From contig VZTG01010608.1 in assembly GCA_013397845.1 (NCBI GenBank), positions 62,001 to 126,000 on the forward strand: a stretch of 64,000 nucleotides of DNA, in the 5' to 3' direction. This document shows positions 1 to 13,660 of the stretch, one piece after another. The stretch's first letter is position 1. Each line of letters begins with the position of its first letter. The notes beneath the pieces were generated by a model. It saw only the letters and a program-made list of their open reading frames with translations. It searched no databases and was not told the DNA's origin. The DNA comes from Melanocharis versteri. Lineage: Eukaryota; Chordata; Aves; Passeriformes; Melanocharitidae. The position numbers and the translations under genes were made by a program.

Positions 1-3000
1 AATAACATGCCCACCTAAAAGCTTGTCTCCTGCAGAAAATGGATAGTACAATAGCTTATCAGTTAGAGAAGAGTGCACAGGAGAAAAAGGGAGAAATAAA
101 AATAATAAAACCTGCTCCTGTGTAGAACTTTAGAAACATGGCACTAACAAAGACTTCCTGTTCCACACAGAATTAGTGCTAGCAGAGGCAGCTTGCAGGG
201 CTGTGGGTGTACTCAGCTGTGCAGAGCTGATTATAGAAGATGAAAGAGACTGGCAATTTATTTCATCTCACACTGAAGCACTGCTGACAACTGAAAGTGA
301 GGACAGAAGGATTCATTTGTTCAACTTCTGTTTTAGAAAGCAGGCTTCAAATGATACAACAGAGAAAGTTGAGGGAAATGCTGTGGTGCAACAAAGTGTC
401 TCTATTTTAATTTGCTGACTCCAAGATTTATGTTTTCAGCTGTTGGGGGTTTTTGGCTGGGGGAGCAGATATCTGAGAAGCCTGAAACACTGTGTTGCTG
501 GTGAAAAAAGCCGGCGGTATTGCCCCAACTTAATGCATGTTATAATACATTACATGCACGTGCTAGTTTGCAAAAGGGAAAGCACTATATAGATACGTAC
601 ACATTTTTATGTAAAACAGAACACTTAACACCTTCCTTTCCATTATATTGTACTGTGGTCTCGGGAGTTTTATAATCCCTTCCAATGCTAAGATGTTTAA
701 ATGAGGATATCTAATTGCAGCATTAGCATTTATTCAGCAATCATAATAGTAAATAATTCCTGGCAAATTGGGCGGTATATATTTTACACTTACTGCATTT
801 TTCATGCCTAGAGTTTCAGGGATAGATGGCAGGAACCCTTAAGCAGGGCGCAAGTGCTCTGGCTGAGGAACAGGTAGGGTACAAAGACATAGATTGGAGA
901 TGCAAGTCAGACCCCGCTTAGACCTTGTTTCTATGCCTGTGGCAGGCAGAACAAGAGACAGTATCCTTAAACCACTGGTGGATAAAGTTGCATTTCAAAA
1001 GATAACAACAGCAAAGCATGGGAAAAGAGAGCCAGGGGGCTCCCCCCACACACACACTGGAGGTCCTAAAAACAACCCAGACCCACATCTGTCAAGGCTG
1101 ACAATAGCATAATTGATTCTGCCTTTGGGCAGGAAGAAAACTAAATGATATCTCGAGGCTCCCATAGTTCCCTGTGTGTGCTGGTTGTTTTCAAGGACTT
1201 CATCTTTATTTTTAAATTGTGGTTAACCAACTCTGTTATTTCCCTTCAGTGCTAAAACACAGTCTACAAGTAAAAACAGCTTTAATATGTAAGAGTCAGA
1301 AGAAAGGTCTGCTGAAATGGTTGTTAAAATGAAATCTGGTTAAAATTTAATCATGTATTTTTAATACATGCTAAACAACGTGCATTTGCAGTGATGATAA
1401 TAACTTTTGGAACACCCTCTTGAATAGCAAAAAGTACTGTCAATGAATCACAAAGTGTCCGGAAACAGAAAGGTTAGAGCTCTCAAGGATGACACTTCTC
1501 GGTGTGGTGACCTATACAAATAAAAAATATTTTGCTAGTATTCAAAATGCCAGGTTGCCAGGTGGGCAGCCATCACTCATGCAGTATTTTAACATACCAA
1601 AATCAGTAAAATGTAGTCATCCAAATATTGTTTCTGCTTTGTGAACCTTCTGCTTAGTACGTGTTTGTGTAGCAGGTAAAACACAGATGGATGTCTGAGT
1701 AGGCAACTGGTCACTCACAAGTGAAAACCAGTTCTGCTTCGCAAAGCAAGAAACATCAGACTAAACAGCAGCTTGGCTTAAGCAGGTGATTGACTATATA
1801 AAAAAAGCTGCTTATGTGAATAGTAATGCCTCCCCATTTGCTGTTGTCATGCCATGAGCTTCCAAACCTGAGTAACTGATCCCGTTGCAACTCTCCTCTG
1901 AGAGCAATGCCTAAGAAAAACTAAAAGGCAAGACACAGTTTCTTTTGTCTTTTCTCTGCCTTCTTGATAGAGAGGGCTGGACTCAGCAATGACAAAATGT
2001 GGAGGAGAGGAGAATCACACATCTGTTAACATCTCAGTGGTTTTGGGAGCACACATGCTACCGCCCCTCCCAGGCAACGCTAGGGCTTCATGGCAACATT
2101 CAGTAAAACCGTGCCTAATACATCATGATTCATCTTCCAGCTCACTCAAGCATACCAGATTGTAACCTTTTAGTAGTCTTGTTTTTGTTAAAATCCTTCA
2201 TACAGACTGAGCAGCCTTTGCTGGTCCTGAGATGTGGATGAGAAACGCTGGGACAGAAGGTTGCCTGGTACAATGCTGTGCAGTTGGGCGGTATGTGAGG
2301 GAGACATGATCTTTTTGTATCAGCTGAGCATCTGGTACATACACTTAAATCTGTGTTTTGGCCTGTTGGTCCGTCCCTACTGTGCTTCTAAGTAAGAAAT
2401 AACTACCTCAATATATTCATATCAATAGATTGAAAAATTTGTACCATGTATTCTGCTGGCTACTTCTGGATTAATAGTTTTCTTTCTAAATCAACATTTG
2501 AGAAAATGACTTGAAGAAGAGAAGCTTCAGCATGTGAATAATAAGAATACAGATTATGAATCCAGATGGTAGTAAGTATTAACTGCAGACAGCATCCATT
2601 TAATTGACTTATTTTCTTTGTAGATGATCTGTTTGATGCACAGTTCGACCGTAAAAGGTGGCTGGTTTGCTGCTGTTTGCCTTGTTAACACCATGTTATA
2701 AAGTACATCTTACTTTGAAAAAATGACTAGATGGTGAAGTGTCATTTCCAGCTAAGAGCATGTCCAGTTTTAATGAATGCTGTTTTATGAAGAAATGTGT
2801 TCATAATAGTTTATTTCAGAGTATGTATAACAATTTTATCAAGCAACAGCATGTCGGTAGTAGCTGCTTTTGAAGATCTACAGAGATTGCTAATAAAATT
2901 ATTTCTTCAACATAATTTTGTATTTTTTTTAATAAATTCAAAACCAAACCGTACTTCATATACTTGCTAATTGCCTTAATTTAGTAGATATAAAGAACGA

Positions 3001-5091
3001 ATTTTCTCACGTGGAAACCGTAATGTTCAGCTCAAACTATAACGTAGGTAGTATCAATATAAGTCACATCAGAGAAGTATTCATGTTTCAAAATAACAGT
3101 ATCATCACTGACATGGTGTGATGCTCTCTGTGACTGGAGATGCTGTCCTTCATCAGAAAAACATAAAACTAAGTTTTCAGAAAGCCGTTTGTGTTTTATA
3201 GGTGATGCTTGCAGGACTATGCTGGAAATTTCTATTTTGAGGGTGAGCAAATGAACACAGGAGCCCCACAAGCCCTTTACCTACAGTGAGCCTGGGAAAA
3301 GCTTGTGAGTCTTTAACCTCCACCTGCAGCAACTAATATCTTACACTACATGAAAGCATGACAATAGGAAGAAATAAGGAGTTGGTGTCCTTGCACTCAG
3401 TCCCATTGTCCTATTCTTGCTATTATATTTGGAAGTTGTTGACCTATACAATATAGAAGAGACCAGTAGACTTCAAAACTCAGTATTCATATCAATTTAT
3501 GGCATATGGAATGAAGGATCATGCTTGCTTTTATCTGTGAACTATGAATTGTGGATAAACTATGGAAAAAACCCTACAGTGACAGTTGATTTCATCACTA
3601 TTAAGTCAGTGCTATCAAAGAAAGAAGAAAACAATTCAGATCATGAGTTGCAGAAAAGGGTTATTTGAAAGGTGACCTCTCAGAATCTACTTGTTTGGAA
3701 GGGAGCAGACACCTGTTCTGCCTTTGAAAAGGTTTGAATATATAGGTAAGGGAAGAGAATTCAAAATAATACATAATACAGAGCTGCAAAATAGTAAAAT
3801 AGCAGGTCCATTAGCACTGAATCTTTTCAAAATCTCAACATCCTGAGTCTGCTTCTGAAAGATGACAGACTAGTAAGTCTGAATGAATTCTCTGTTGGAG
3901 ATTCATTTAGAAAGCAAACTCATTGTAATGTGGTTAGAAAATACATTAGCCTCTGAAAAGACATAGCAAGCATTAAAGGGATAAATGAGTTTCTTTTGTT
4001 ACTTTTTTTCTTTGCAGTGTTGACCTTGAAAGAAAAAGGTACATTGAAAAATCATAGAGGGCTATTCAGGAATATTTCTCACTGTAAGAGCAAAAGACTA
4101 AATGTGTTTATGCTGTCTCCAGCCTTAATTCTAAATCAAACTGGTGTGTGTGATTTTTAACCTAATATGGTGCCTATTCCTTCAACATCTATAACCCTTT
4201 GCATTATATACTGGCACAGTGATTATACACTAGAAACATAGAAGCATGAGAGGAGGTAATTTGTTAGTACCTTTTGCCTACCTATTTAAGAAATTAATTT
4301 CATGTCTTCTGAAGAAGGGTTTTGTAAAAAGATGTTGTTCAGGGCACTAACTGTCATATTAAATCCTGAGGCTTTAAAAGGCTTGAATTGTGAATGTACT
4401 TATGCTCAGACCTTAAATAAAGAGTACCAAAGTAAAATAAAATACAGTAATCTAAAATTTTGCAGTTCAGTGTGTTTTCATAAAATAACTAGGAAGTAAT
4501 AATTTGAATGAATTCTAGAAAAAAGATCTGGTCTGAGTTAAGCTGATGGTTGTTTGGATGTTTCAGAAAATGTCTGAACACTGTGCAACAAGTTTTGACC
4601 TTTCAAATGTGTTTGAACCCAGTTAAAAGAATGAACATTGTTTTGCTGAAAAACAAATAAGATGTGGGTATTATTTTTGTAATGTTGACATTATTGCTCT
4701 CCTTTTGAACTCTAGCAAGTGCCATCAAGCAATGCAGGGAGTCTCTCTGTGCCCAGAAGGCATGATGCTAGTTAAAAATGAAATTGTTTTACTTACCGTT
4801 TAGAGACTGTGATAGTTGTAGGGCAAGAAAAAATGAAGTATTGGTCAGCTAATATGGAAAGCTGTGTGGCACAGAAAGGTCTGGGATAACTTATGTAGGG
4901 AATTAACCACAAAATTTTAGAATACAAAGGGGAAAAACTCATTGCGGAATTAATTAGGCTGTTGTCCTCTCACATGTTAAGCAGTCTTTCAAGAAGATTA
5001 TCTCTGGCAGTAATTCCAGTGCAAAAGCCAGGCATCTTCCAGGGTTAGCTGTTGATCACTCCCACAGAGAAGCACATATGAGAGAATGAGG
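1..5091. other. Non-coding AT-rich unique sequence
   Basis: I see no recognisable gene, RNA or interspersed repeat here. Open frames are short (83 codons or fewer), lack similarity to any family I know, and lack convincing splice-site context. The sequence is AT-rich and complex rather than simple-repeat, as expected of avian intergenic or intronic DNA. A short CA run sits near 1048-1059. Confidence 0.6.
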
Positions 5092-5240
5092 AATAGTTTA
5101 GTGGATAGAGAGTAAGATAAGAACTCAATTTTGTGGGAAACTTTGGCCCAATTCCCAGTCCCACTATAGACTGCAGCTTTGAAGAAAAATTTAATTATTT
5201 TACGCCTCAGTTTTCTGTCTACTTTAGTACCTACCTACAT
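5092..5240 (+). repeat. MIR-family SINE relic
   Basis: The segment follows the layout of an old tRNA-derived MIR SINE. It opens with a box-A-like part (TTAGTGGATAGAGAGTAAGA around 5098-5117). A degraded box B follows (CCAATTCCCAGTCCCACTAT around 5148-5167). Then comes the diagnostic core: GCCTCAGTTTTCTGTCT near 5204-5220 followed by TAGTACCTACCTAC near 5226-5239. The GCCTCAGTTTYCTCATCTGTAAAAT...TAGTACCTACCT core is shared by mammalian and other amniote MIRs. The match is by eye and diverged, so a related tRNA-SINE of the same superfamily is possible. Confidence 0.55.
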
Positions 5241-5621
5241 GCCAGAAGCATCAAAGGGTGAGTTCTGCTAGCTGCTGGAAAGCACTGAAGTGCCCATATA
5301 ACAACACACATAATATAGGAGAAAAATGGGAAGGTTTAGAGATCAGTACGCAGAGGATGAGCAAATTAAAGTTTTTCTGTGTTAGGACTAAAGGGCAGAC
5401 TACCAACAGTGACATGTTGTGAGTTTTTGCTACAGGTGACCTGATAAAGAGGAGGAAGTAGAAGAGGCCTGTTGCAGACAGCTGTAACACCAGCCTCAGT
5501 CACTGGTCCTGGTTCTCATGGGGGCTTTAACTACCCTGACATCAGCTGAGGGAACAGCACAACAAAGAACAAACAGTCCAGGGGGTTCCTGGGAAGCATT
5601 GACTATAACTTCCTGACACAG

Positions 5622-5819
5622 ATGGCGGAGGAGCCACTGAGGAAAGATGTGCTGCTGGACTTTATGCTAACAAGAAGGGAAGATCTTGTTATAGATGTAG
5701 AGGCTGGGGACAGCCGTGGCTGTAGTGAGCATGAGATTGTGGAGTTTAGTATATTTTATGGAGGAAACAGGGCAGCAAATGAGATTGCAGCCGTGGACTA
5801 TTGGAGGAGCTCACTTTAG
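5622..5819 (+). pseudogene. CR1 endonuclease C-terminal fragment
   Basis: This 65-codon open stretch lies inside the CR1 copy and covers the end of its apurinic-like endonuclease domain. It reads as the conserved 'lre-P-tRk-vLLDf-lt-rE-lv-dV' region followed by S-E-H-E-I-V-E-F at 5724-5747. In active CR1 endonucleases this last motif is normally S-D-H-E, with the Asp and His in the active site, so the Asp-to-Glu change here is expected to damage catalysis. The ATG at the start is internal to the ancestral frame and is not a real initiation site. It is a dead fragment, not a host gene. Confidence 0.8.
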
Positions 5820-7205
5820 TCTCATCAGGGATCTTCTTGAAAGAACACCATAGGAACAGGCCCTAGAGGGAAGAATCTTTCAAGAGAGCTGGTTAATATT
5901 CAAGGGTCGCTTCGTCCAGGCTCAAGAATGCTCCATCCCCATGGACAAGTAACTGAGCAAAAGGGGCAGGAGACCTGCGTGGATGAACAATGAACTCCTG
6001 TGAAAACTCAGACATAAGCAAGAAATACATGAGGTGGAAGCAGGGATGAATATTGGGATGTTGTTGGAGTACACAGAAATGCAGTGAGAGAGACAAAGGC
6101 CTACCTGGAACTAAATCTGGCCAAGGATGACAAAGATAACAAGCAGGCCTTCTTCCAACACATCAATAACAAAAGGAACACTTAGAGAAAACACAGACCT
6201 GCTACTAAATGTAACAGGGACCCTCGAAACAGAGGCTGCAGAGAGGGCAGACATACTGAATGCCTACTTTGCGTTGATCTTCACTTACATTGCCAGGCCT
6301 CAGGAATCCCTGACCCACAGGACAGGGAGATGGTCTGGAGGAAGGAAGGTGGATTGATTGAGGTGGATCAGGTCAGAGAATATTTAGTCAAACTTGACAT
6401 CCACAGGTCCATGGGCCCTGATGGGATATACCTATGAGTGCTGAGGGAGCTGGCAGACACCATAGGAATGCCACTGACAATCATCTCTGAAGGGTGACAG
6501 TCAGGAGAGGCGCCTGAGGACTGGAAGAAAGCAGATGTCACCTCAGTTGTCAAACACGGCAGGAAGGAGAACCCAGGAAACTACCAGCCAATCAGCCTCC
6601 CCTCAGTCCCTGAAAAAGCAGTAAAATGACACTCTGGAGGCCCTCTCTAAGCATGTGAAAGATGAAAAGGTGAGCAAGAGAGTTAACATGGATTTGCCAA
6701 AGGGAAATAGTGCCTGACCAACTTGATTCTGTTCTATGGGTGGACAACTGCTTGGATAGCTGAGTGGAGTGCCATGGATATCATCTACATGGATTTCAGC
6801 AAGGCTTTTGAAGGCTTTTGATATCCTCATAAGCAAGGTCAGGAAGCACGTACTGGATATGCTGATGGACAGTGAGATGCACTGAGAACTGGCTGAATAG
6901 TGGGTCTCAGAGGGTTGTGATCAGTCGCATAGGGCCTAGATGAGGGCCTGTCAGTAGTGCTGTCCCCCAAGGGTTGATACTGGGCCCAGTCCTATTTAAC
7001 TTATCCATCAATGACTTGGATGAAGGGGCAGATGCCTCCTCAGCAATTTCACTGACAGCACCAAGCTGGGAGGAGTGGCCGATACCCCAGAGGGCTGTGC
7101 AGCCCTTCAGAAGGACCTCAGCAGGCTGGAGAGATGGGCAGAGAGGAACCTCCTGAAATTCAGCAAAGGCAAATGCAGGATCCTACACCTGGGGAAGAAT
7201 AATCC

Positions 7206-7565
7206 ATGAAGCTGCACAGGCTGGGCACCAACCTGCTGGAAAGCAGCTTTGCAGAGAAGGACCTGGGTGTTCTGGTGGACAAGGAGCTCTCAATGAGCCA
7301 CCAGTGTGTCCTTGCAGCCAAGCAGGCCGATGGTATCCTGGGCTGCATTTGGAAGAGCATTGCCAGCAGGCTGAGGGAGGTGATCCTTCTCCTCTACTCA
7401 TCCCTGGTTGAGGCCACACCTGGAGTGCTCTGTCCGATTCTGGGCTCAGCACAAGAGAGACACAGAGCTCCTGGAGTGGGTCCGCTGGAGGTATACAAAG
7501 GGATAGAGGAGCCCTTCCCTTATGAGGAAAGGCTGAGGGAGCTGGGCCTGTCTAGCCTGGAGTAG
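7206..7565 (+). pseudogene. CR1 reverse transcriptase C-terminal fragment
   Basis: A 119-codon open frame inside the CR1 copy corresponds to the region after the reverse transcriptase palm. It contains the conserved 'LG.n.Less-AEKDLGVLVD-eLsMSHQC-lAAK-AdGILGCI' segment at about 7221-7352, then the 'LYSSLVE' region and a shifted tail. It is the best preserved protein segment of this element. It lacks the catalytic domain and has no independent start, so it is annotated only as part of the decayed LINE. Confidence 0.85.
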
Positions 7566-7903
7566 AGACGACTAAGAGATGACTTTATCAAAGTATCTGA
7601 AGGCAGAGCGGCAGCAGGATGGCGCCAGGCTCTCTGCGGTGATGCTGAGCAACATGAAAGACAATGGGCAGTAACTGTAACACAGGAAGTTCTACCTGAA
7701 CATGAGGAAGGACTACTTTATTGGATGACTGAACACTGGAACAAATTGTCCAGACGGGTTGTGAAGTTTCCTTTCTTGGAGTTATTCAAAAGCTGTCTGG
7801 ACACATTTATGAGTAATGTACTCTAGGAAACTTATTTGAGCAAGGTTGGACTAGGTGACCTTGTGGTGGCTTCCAACCCTACCCATTCTCTGATTCTGTG
7901 ATT

Positions 7904-10900
7904 GAGATAATCTAATTTCATTGAGCTAGAATAACGAGAATAATTCTAAATGGGAAGATGGAGAAAAGGAACCCATAGAACAAATCCTTCTTAGTATTAC
8001 TGATACATGTAATAGAGCTCTGAAATATTATTGCAGTATCAAAGCAATTCCAAAACATTTAGCAGTACTTGAAAATGAGTGCCAAAACCACAATTATTTT
8101 CTATACATTGGCCTCCATCTCACCCCAGATTGCTCTTTTATAGGCTATAATAAAACCAGAAAAAAATAAATTAGACTGAGAAGCTGTATAAGCCTTTATA
8201 TATTCCCTTTCTTTTACTGGCAACTTAAGAATCTTTTTCTGTGTAGGCTGATGGAGGTGCCTGCTTATGTCTAACCCTTATATAGTGCTTTGTCCTCATA
8301 CAAATAATCATGAAAGCACATCAAATAATAACAGCAGGGGAATTACTATACTGCCAAATGTTCCCATCAAGCAACTAGAGTGTAGTCATCATTATAATCA
8401 TTTTGAGATGTTGAATGTAGTTAAACCAGCAAGCTCAGCTCCTCTGAAATCTCTGAAGCTTTTCTCCTAAGAGTAAAGTAGCTTTCAACTATAAATAAGG
8501 ATCAGTAAAGTGTACCAGAAAAAAAATCTTCCATGTTGTTGAATGTACTTATACGTAAGAATACATATATGTTTAGTTTCACAACCATGAAACAGGTATT
8601 TTTTAAAGGCTTAAATGTTTTCATGTTTTCTTTTTCTCTTTAAGGTTTTCTATATTATTAAAGGTGAAAATGTGAAATCTACAAAGAATCTGACATCTGC
8701 TTTATTCCTTCTCCTTAATTTTGACTGCTCTTACAAATACAGTTCTGTGGAGAAATGTTAAATTTATTGGAGAATGTTAAGAATTCCAGGTGATATTTGG
8801 AGCTAAACGAATTAGTGTAACAAGTTCTTGTCCTATTTTATGCCACGTTGCAACCATTTGTGCAATCGAATTATATTATTCTACCTCACAGACCTGCAGT
8901 GAGATTGAAAATGTAATTGTGATTCCCTTTAAAGAAGGAAAATTATCCAAATGTGCCAGGTGTTATGTGAGTGCTGCTAAATTAGTGTATTGACTTTAAC
9001 CTCTGATTTCTAAAGCTATTTGCAGAGACAGCTGCACTTGTCAATCCTGAAGACTCATTTAATTTTCTTAATTTCTACTGTGAGAAAATGTAGTTTTTGA
9101 CTCTCTGCTTTCCGTAAACTTCCTTTTCTTTTTTTTTTCCCCTTTGTCTTCACTTGTTTATACCTGTTAGCTAAGTTTATTTTTTTTAAGCTCTGTCTCC
9201 AAACAACCCAGATTTCTTTCTCTAAAACTCTGCTCACACTCCAGGAAATATTTTGCATATAACTGTATTCCAGTTCTCCAGCCTTTCTTTGAGCTTCTGA
9301 CAACAGTGTTGCAGGTTACTTCTGGCTGATTTCCTCAAGTTCTCCACAATTCTTATTCCACACAGATGGGAAAATTGTGTTGGGAAGGGAAATGCCATAC
9401 AACATACCAGCTACACCTTAAAAATATCTGAAATAGACAGCATTTTTTAAGGTGCTCTGACTATGCAGACAGTTCAGATACAGTAAGTCTCAAAGAATGT
9501 TCTCTGTGCTAAATCGTTTAGTTCTGCACATTGGTCAGTCTGCAGATATAGATACAATTCCCTCTGCATTTTTCATACGTATTTCTGACATGCCCTCCAA
9601 GTTCTGTCTGTTTAGTGTTTAAAAAACTAATGGGAAGAAATAGATTGCAAAGACATGAGCCTGTAATGTCTACAATTCACTATAATGCATGTGGCATATA
9701 TTTTTCCACGTTTCAGAAGGCGTTTCAGTGACCCATATATTTCACAGAATATACCACAGAGTGCTTACTGTGAAATATTATGATAAGGCTTTTAGCAGCC
9801 ATTGTAGAAATAGATGAATGGAAAGAAGCATTAATGAACAGCACAAGTGTACAGTATCTCATTCTTAATTTTTATTTTATCAACAGTACTGACAGTTCAT
9901 AAAAAGTGTTGTAGTCACAAATATAATTCTACTTGTCTAGTGGAATTGAGCTCCTTCAGAAAATGTAAGTCATTTATTTACTGGAGTCACAAAGGTATGT
10001 AACTTGGACTTTCCCTGGATGATGGTTGTAGTTCTGAATTCACGACGAAAAAAAAGTAGGAAAGGTGTTGGGAGGTAAATTATTTTGTTCTGTGTATACA
10101 CTGTTTTTCTACTGTGCTTGTCACATGTTGTCATGTGCATCTAAAGAGGAGAATGAGAAAAACAAGAATGAGCCCTTTGATTTTGTAGCTCTGCAAATCC
10201 TTACCCAGATGGGTGACCAAGAAACCTGACTTACAGCCAGGTTTTCAAAATTATATTCTTGTGTTGACATGAGAGGCATTCATTATTTTGATTTCCCTTC
10301 TGTTCACTGAGCACAAGGAAAATTTGCACCAGTCACCTTCAGACATCTAACATTATGTACTGAAGTTAAGATCCTAATTGCCCTTAGATAGTATCTTATT
10401 TAGGAAAAAGAGAATTTGTAGGTGCATTCAGATCATGATTCAGAGCTACACAGTGCTGACTAGAACTTTGGAGGTGACCAGCCCTTTGCAATTATATTAC
10501 TGCAAAAGTAGTTCAGAGTGGCTTTGGTGTCTCAGACAGGTATTTAAGGTTGGGTCATGTGAATCACCTCTGTGCCTGCTCTTGCCTTCCCTGAAAGCAT
10601 TAGGAATCCTTTTGTTCGTTTGATTAGAAGTAAAAAGAGCTTGAGATGTTCCTCCTCTAACCAGTCCATAGGCAGAGTTTAAGATATACCTTAAATTTCA
10701 TTACCTATTTTTTTCTGCAATTCAAATTAGTCTTTTTTTAAACTTCAGCACATTCAGCTATTGCTACTGAAATGACAGTTGCTTTTTTGAAAACTCATTG
10801 GCAATGTTTTGAAACACTCTGTTTACAAAAGCTTTTGTCTTATACATTAGAACAAATGAATGACTTATCTGATTTCAGAATATTTGTAAGGTGAGCTTTA

Positions 10901-12849
10901 CAGATCCCATTAGATATTAAAAGCTGTTTGCAAGAAAATTGTGCCTGTCTTCAAGTGCTCAGCTCACAGTGTGCTTTCCCCGCTTCTTCAGATTTGTGAC
11001 GTACACCAATGAAATAAAAAAAGAAAAGGATTATTCTAATCTGAAATAGGTCAGTCTAAAGGTGAAATCCTAAGACTGGTTATTTTAATTCTCTGGCCTT
11101 CCTAACAAAGTTCAGGAAGGTTGAGGATATAATACAGGAAAAAATGCACTGAAGTACAGAAAAGATTAAGTGTGTGAACTGTACAGTCATGACCCCTGTA
11201 TATAATAGAAATGTTTTCTGGGCAAAATTAAGACTGCTGTTAGATGTACATTTACAGATTGACTGCAGTTACATACAGTAGTGTAATTTTTGTTCACTCT
11301 GACTTTTCTACTGCTTGATTAAAAGACTAGACATCTTCCCTTGAGATTCACTCTTCTGGCTAATGTGCTGTAATTGCAATGGAGTGCTTAGTACAGCAGC
11401 AATGAGCACTATTCTGTAATAAATTTAGGTCACTGCAGAGTTCATCATGTAGTCCATGGCAACAGAAGATAAAGCGATGGTTAGTTCATCTCTAGCTTTT
11501 AGCTGCAGAGTCACGGGTTCTCCTGTCTAATTATACTATTAGATCTAAATGTAGGCAAATTGTCAAAGTCCCAAGGTCTCTTCCTTCCATCTGTGTATGT
11601 AATATTTCAGCAAGAGAAAACATAATGTAGCAGCATTATAACAGAAATACGGACCAGAAGAATTCTTAGGCAAGAAACAATCACATTTTACCTTGGAGCA
11701 TTCTTTTCCTATTTCCATATAATCCCTCAGATCAATATTTTTGAAATTCTTTCATTTTTACAAACCATTACAATTATTTTTTATTTCTCTAGCAAAAAGC
11801 ATACAAATTTGTACAAGACTTTCAGAACTGTAGACTGTAATTCCTAAGCTTGCAATTTGGAATGAGTTTGAGGAGCAAGAACTTTGCTACAAGTTTTTTC
11901 TCCCTGCTAATTTACTTGACCTTGTGCTTGAGAATATTTTATTCATTAAGCTTGTTTGCAAAGTAACCATTCAGATTAAATTCTAGCTTCAGGCCATTTA
12001 CAAGTTTTCTCACTTCAAAGTTTTTCAAGTTTTATTGTTTCCCATCTGATATACATAAACACCACTACCACTAAACACCTATTTCCTGCATTAGGAGTAG
12101 AAGTAGGACTGAAATACTTTATCATGGTTCCCATAAAACTGTGCATAACAAACTTTTTCTTTGTTTAGTTATTTATTTTAATCTCTTGTTGTTGTAGTGA
12201 TGATGTTTACTGATTACCACACCTCTCATGAAAGGATTGAGGCAAAAGTTCAAAAGCGTTGAGTCAAAAGCATTGGAGCACAAACATAAAGCAGTGGGAT
12301 CTGAAAAAAGTCTGGAGGAGGGCTTAGGATTTAACTTTAACATATATTACACTTAAAATTTTGAACAATGAACTGCAGTGGATTACAGAATTTGGACAGA
12401 CTTTTTGTTAGCTTTGAAGATCTTAGCCTTAAGAATATCAAATATTTTTTAAGAATTTAATAGTAGTTGTATGCAGTGCCATATAAGCCTGTTGCAATTG
12501 CAAATGCCAAGAACAATGGCATCCATCTTATAAGAATATGGAAAGCAGTAAGATATGTGTAAATTGTCTACCAAAATAAGTGCATTGAATGGCATATCTC
12601 TTAGCTCTTTGATCTGTGACAAAACCCGAAATATTGTGTCTGCAGGATTAGGGTGCATGTTTTGAAGGGAACATAGGGAGGCTGAAAATTTCTCACCTGT
12701 AATCTCTAATATCTTGAACATTCATGATATCATCTGGAATTTCGTTGATATACTTTTCCCTATTCACAAGATGAAGCTTTTAGTAATCCACAAATTTAAG
12801 TATCTTAACCAACACTTTTGTGAGAGACTGAAATGTTAATGGTTAATGA
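7904..12849. other. Non-coding unique sequence
   Basis: No gene or clear interspersed repeat is visible between the first CR1 and the LTR-like block. A T-rich pyrimidine run lies at about 9121-9150. Open frames are 90 codons or fewer and not recognisable. The rest is AT-rich, complex sequence. Confidence 0.55.
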
Positions 12850-13660
12850 CTCAAGGTAATTGTCCATAAGTGGAGGGCAGGGTACTTTGCTGAGGTCAGG
12901 TTTAACCCTCCCCCTGCCCCCAAGGAGGAAGGGGTGAGTTTTTGAGTGTGTAGTGGCAATCCCCATAAGACAGAGGCAGTGAACACCCACCACCAGAGTT
13001 TTATCATGCTGATTGTCATCCCTTACACACCCTGCCCTATGGAAGGTCACATTCACTTGGGACATTCAAACACAGCCCTGAGGATTTTCATCTCTTCTGA
13101 TGGAGCAGAACTGGCTACACTGTGCTGATGTGAGAGGCAGCTGTCATGTCTTAGGAGGAGTCATAAACCATCAAAGACCCTGATACTCATAAATCTAAGA
13201 CTCATTTCTGAGGCTTTCCACCAAAGATTGAAATCTCTCCCTCAGGGGATGTACCTGGGCATGCACACTTAAACCTGAGCCTATATCATCCCATGGCTCT
13301 TTTTGTTTTGTGGGCCTCCCTCACCCCCAGTGGATCAAGACTGCAATCATCACTTAGACAAGACTGGCCATCACTTCACAACCATCGAGTCTTATTGTAG
13401 GATCTATGGGTGGTGGTATCTTTCTACTCTTATTCTTTCTTTCTTTTTCCTTATACATTTTCCAAAGGGATTTTTTTATACTTTCATATTGTTATATTAC
13501 TATAGCTACTAATAACCAAAACCTCTACATATCTGCTTTCCACTGCAACCAATTTTTTTTCTAAAATAAACCATATATCTATGTATTTATAAACTCCAAT
13601 CATTCATTGTTGTTTCAGTCTAATCCACCCCAAAGGATCTGGTAACAAGAACCTGGGTTA
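12850..13660 (+). mobile_element. Probable endogenous-retrovirus LTR (solo)
   Basis: This block is less AT-rich than its flanks and is organised like a solo LTR in plus orientation. A C-rich opening part is followed by a TATA-like CTATATC at 13281-13287, a pyrimidine-rich stretch at 13418-13460, and a polyadenylation signal AATAAA at 13565-13570. The downstream 'GTTTCAGTCTAATCC' and 'GGATCTGGTAACAAGAACC' tract near 13610-13655 resembles U5 or primer-site-proximal sequence of avian ERV repeats. I recognise the style rather than a named family. Boundaries are uncertain, and no clear TG/CA ends or target-site duplication could be placed by eye. The open frame at 12946-13128 is incidental. Confidence 0.42.

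Larger units (their letters stand above)
5365..7903 (+). mobile_element. CR1 LINE, 5'-truncated, decayed
   Basis: This is a chicken-repeat-1 non-LTR retrotransposon in plus orientation, cut at the 5' side inside the endonuclease domain and complete at the 3' end. Remnants of ORF2 appear in order but in shifting frames. The endonuclease C-terminus includes LVLMG-like sequence near 5505-5525 and an SDHE motif changed to SEHE at 5724-5735. Reverse transcriptase follows: GPDGI near 6412-6426 with a stop shortly after, NYQPISLP near 6578-6601, MDFSKAF near 6788-6808, and VPQG.ILGP near 6965-7000. The catalytic FADD box has become FTDS at 7048-7059. The conserved C-terminal stretch (AEKDLGVLVD.ELSMSHQC) lies at 7250-7305. 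The 3' UTR ends in TGATTCTGTGATT at 7891-7903, the CR1 terminal octamer. Multiple stops and frameshifts make it inactive. The 5' boundary is approximate. Confidence 0.93.
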
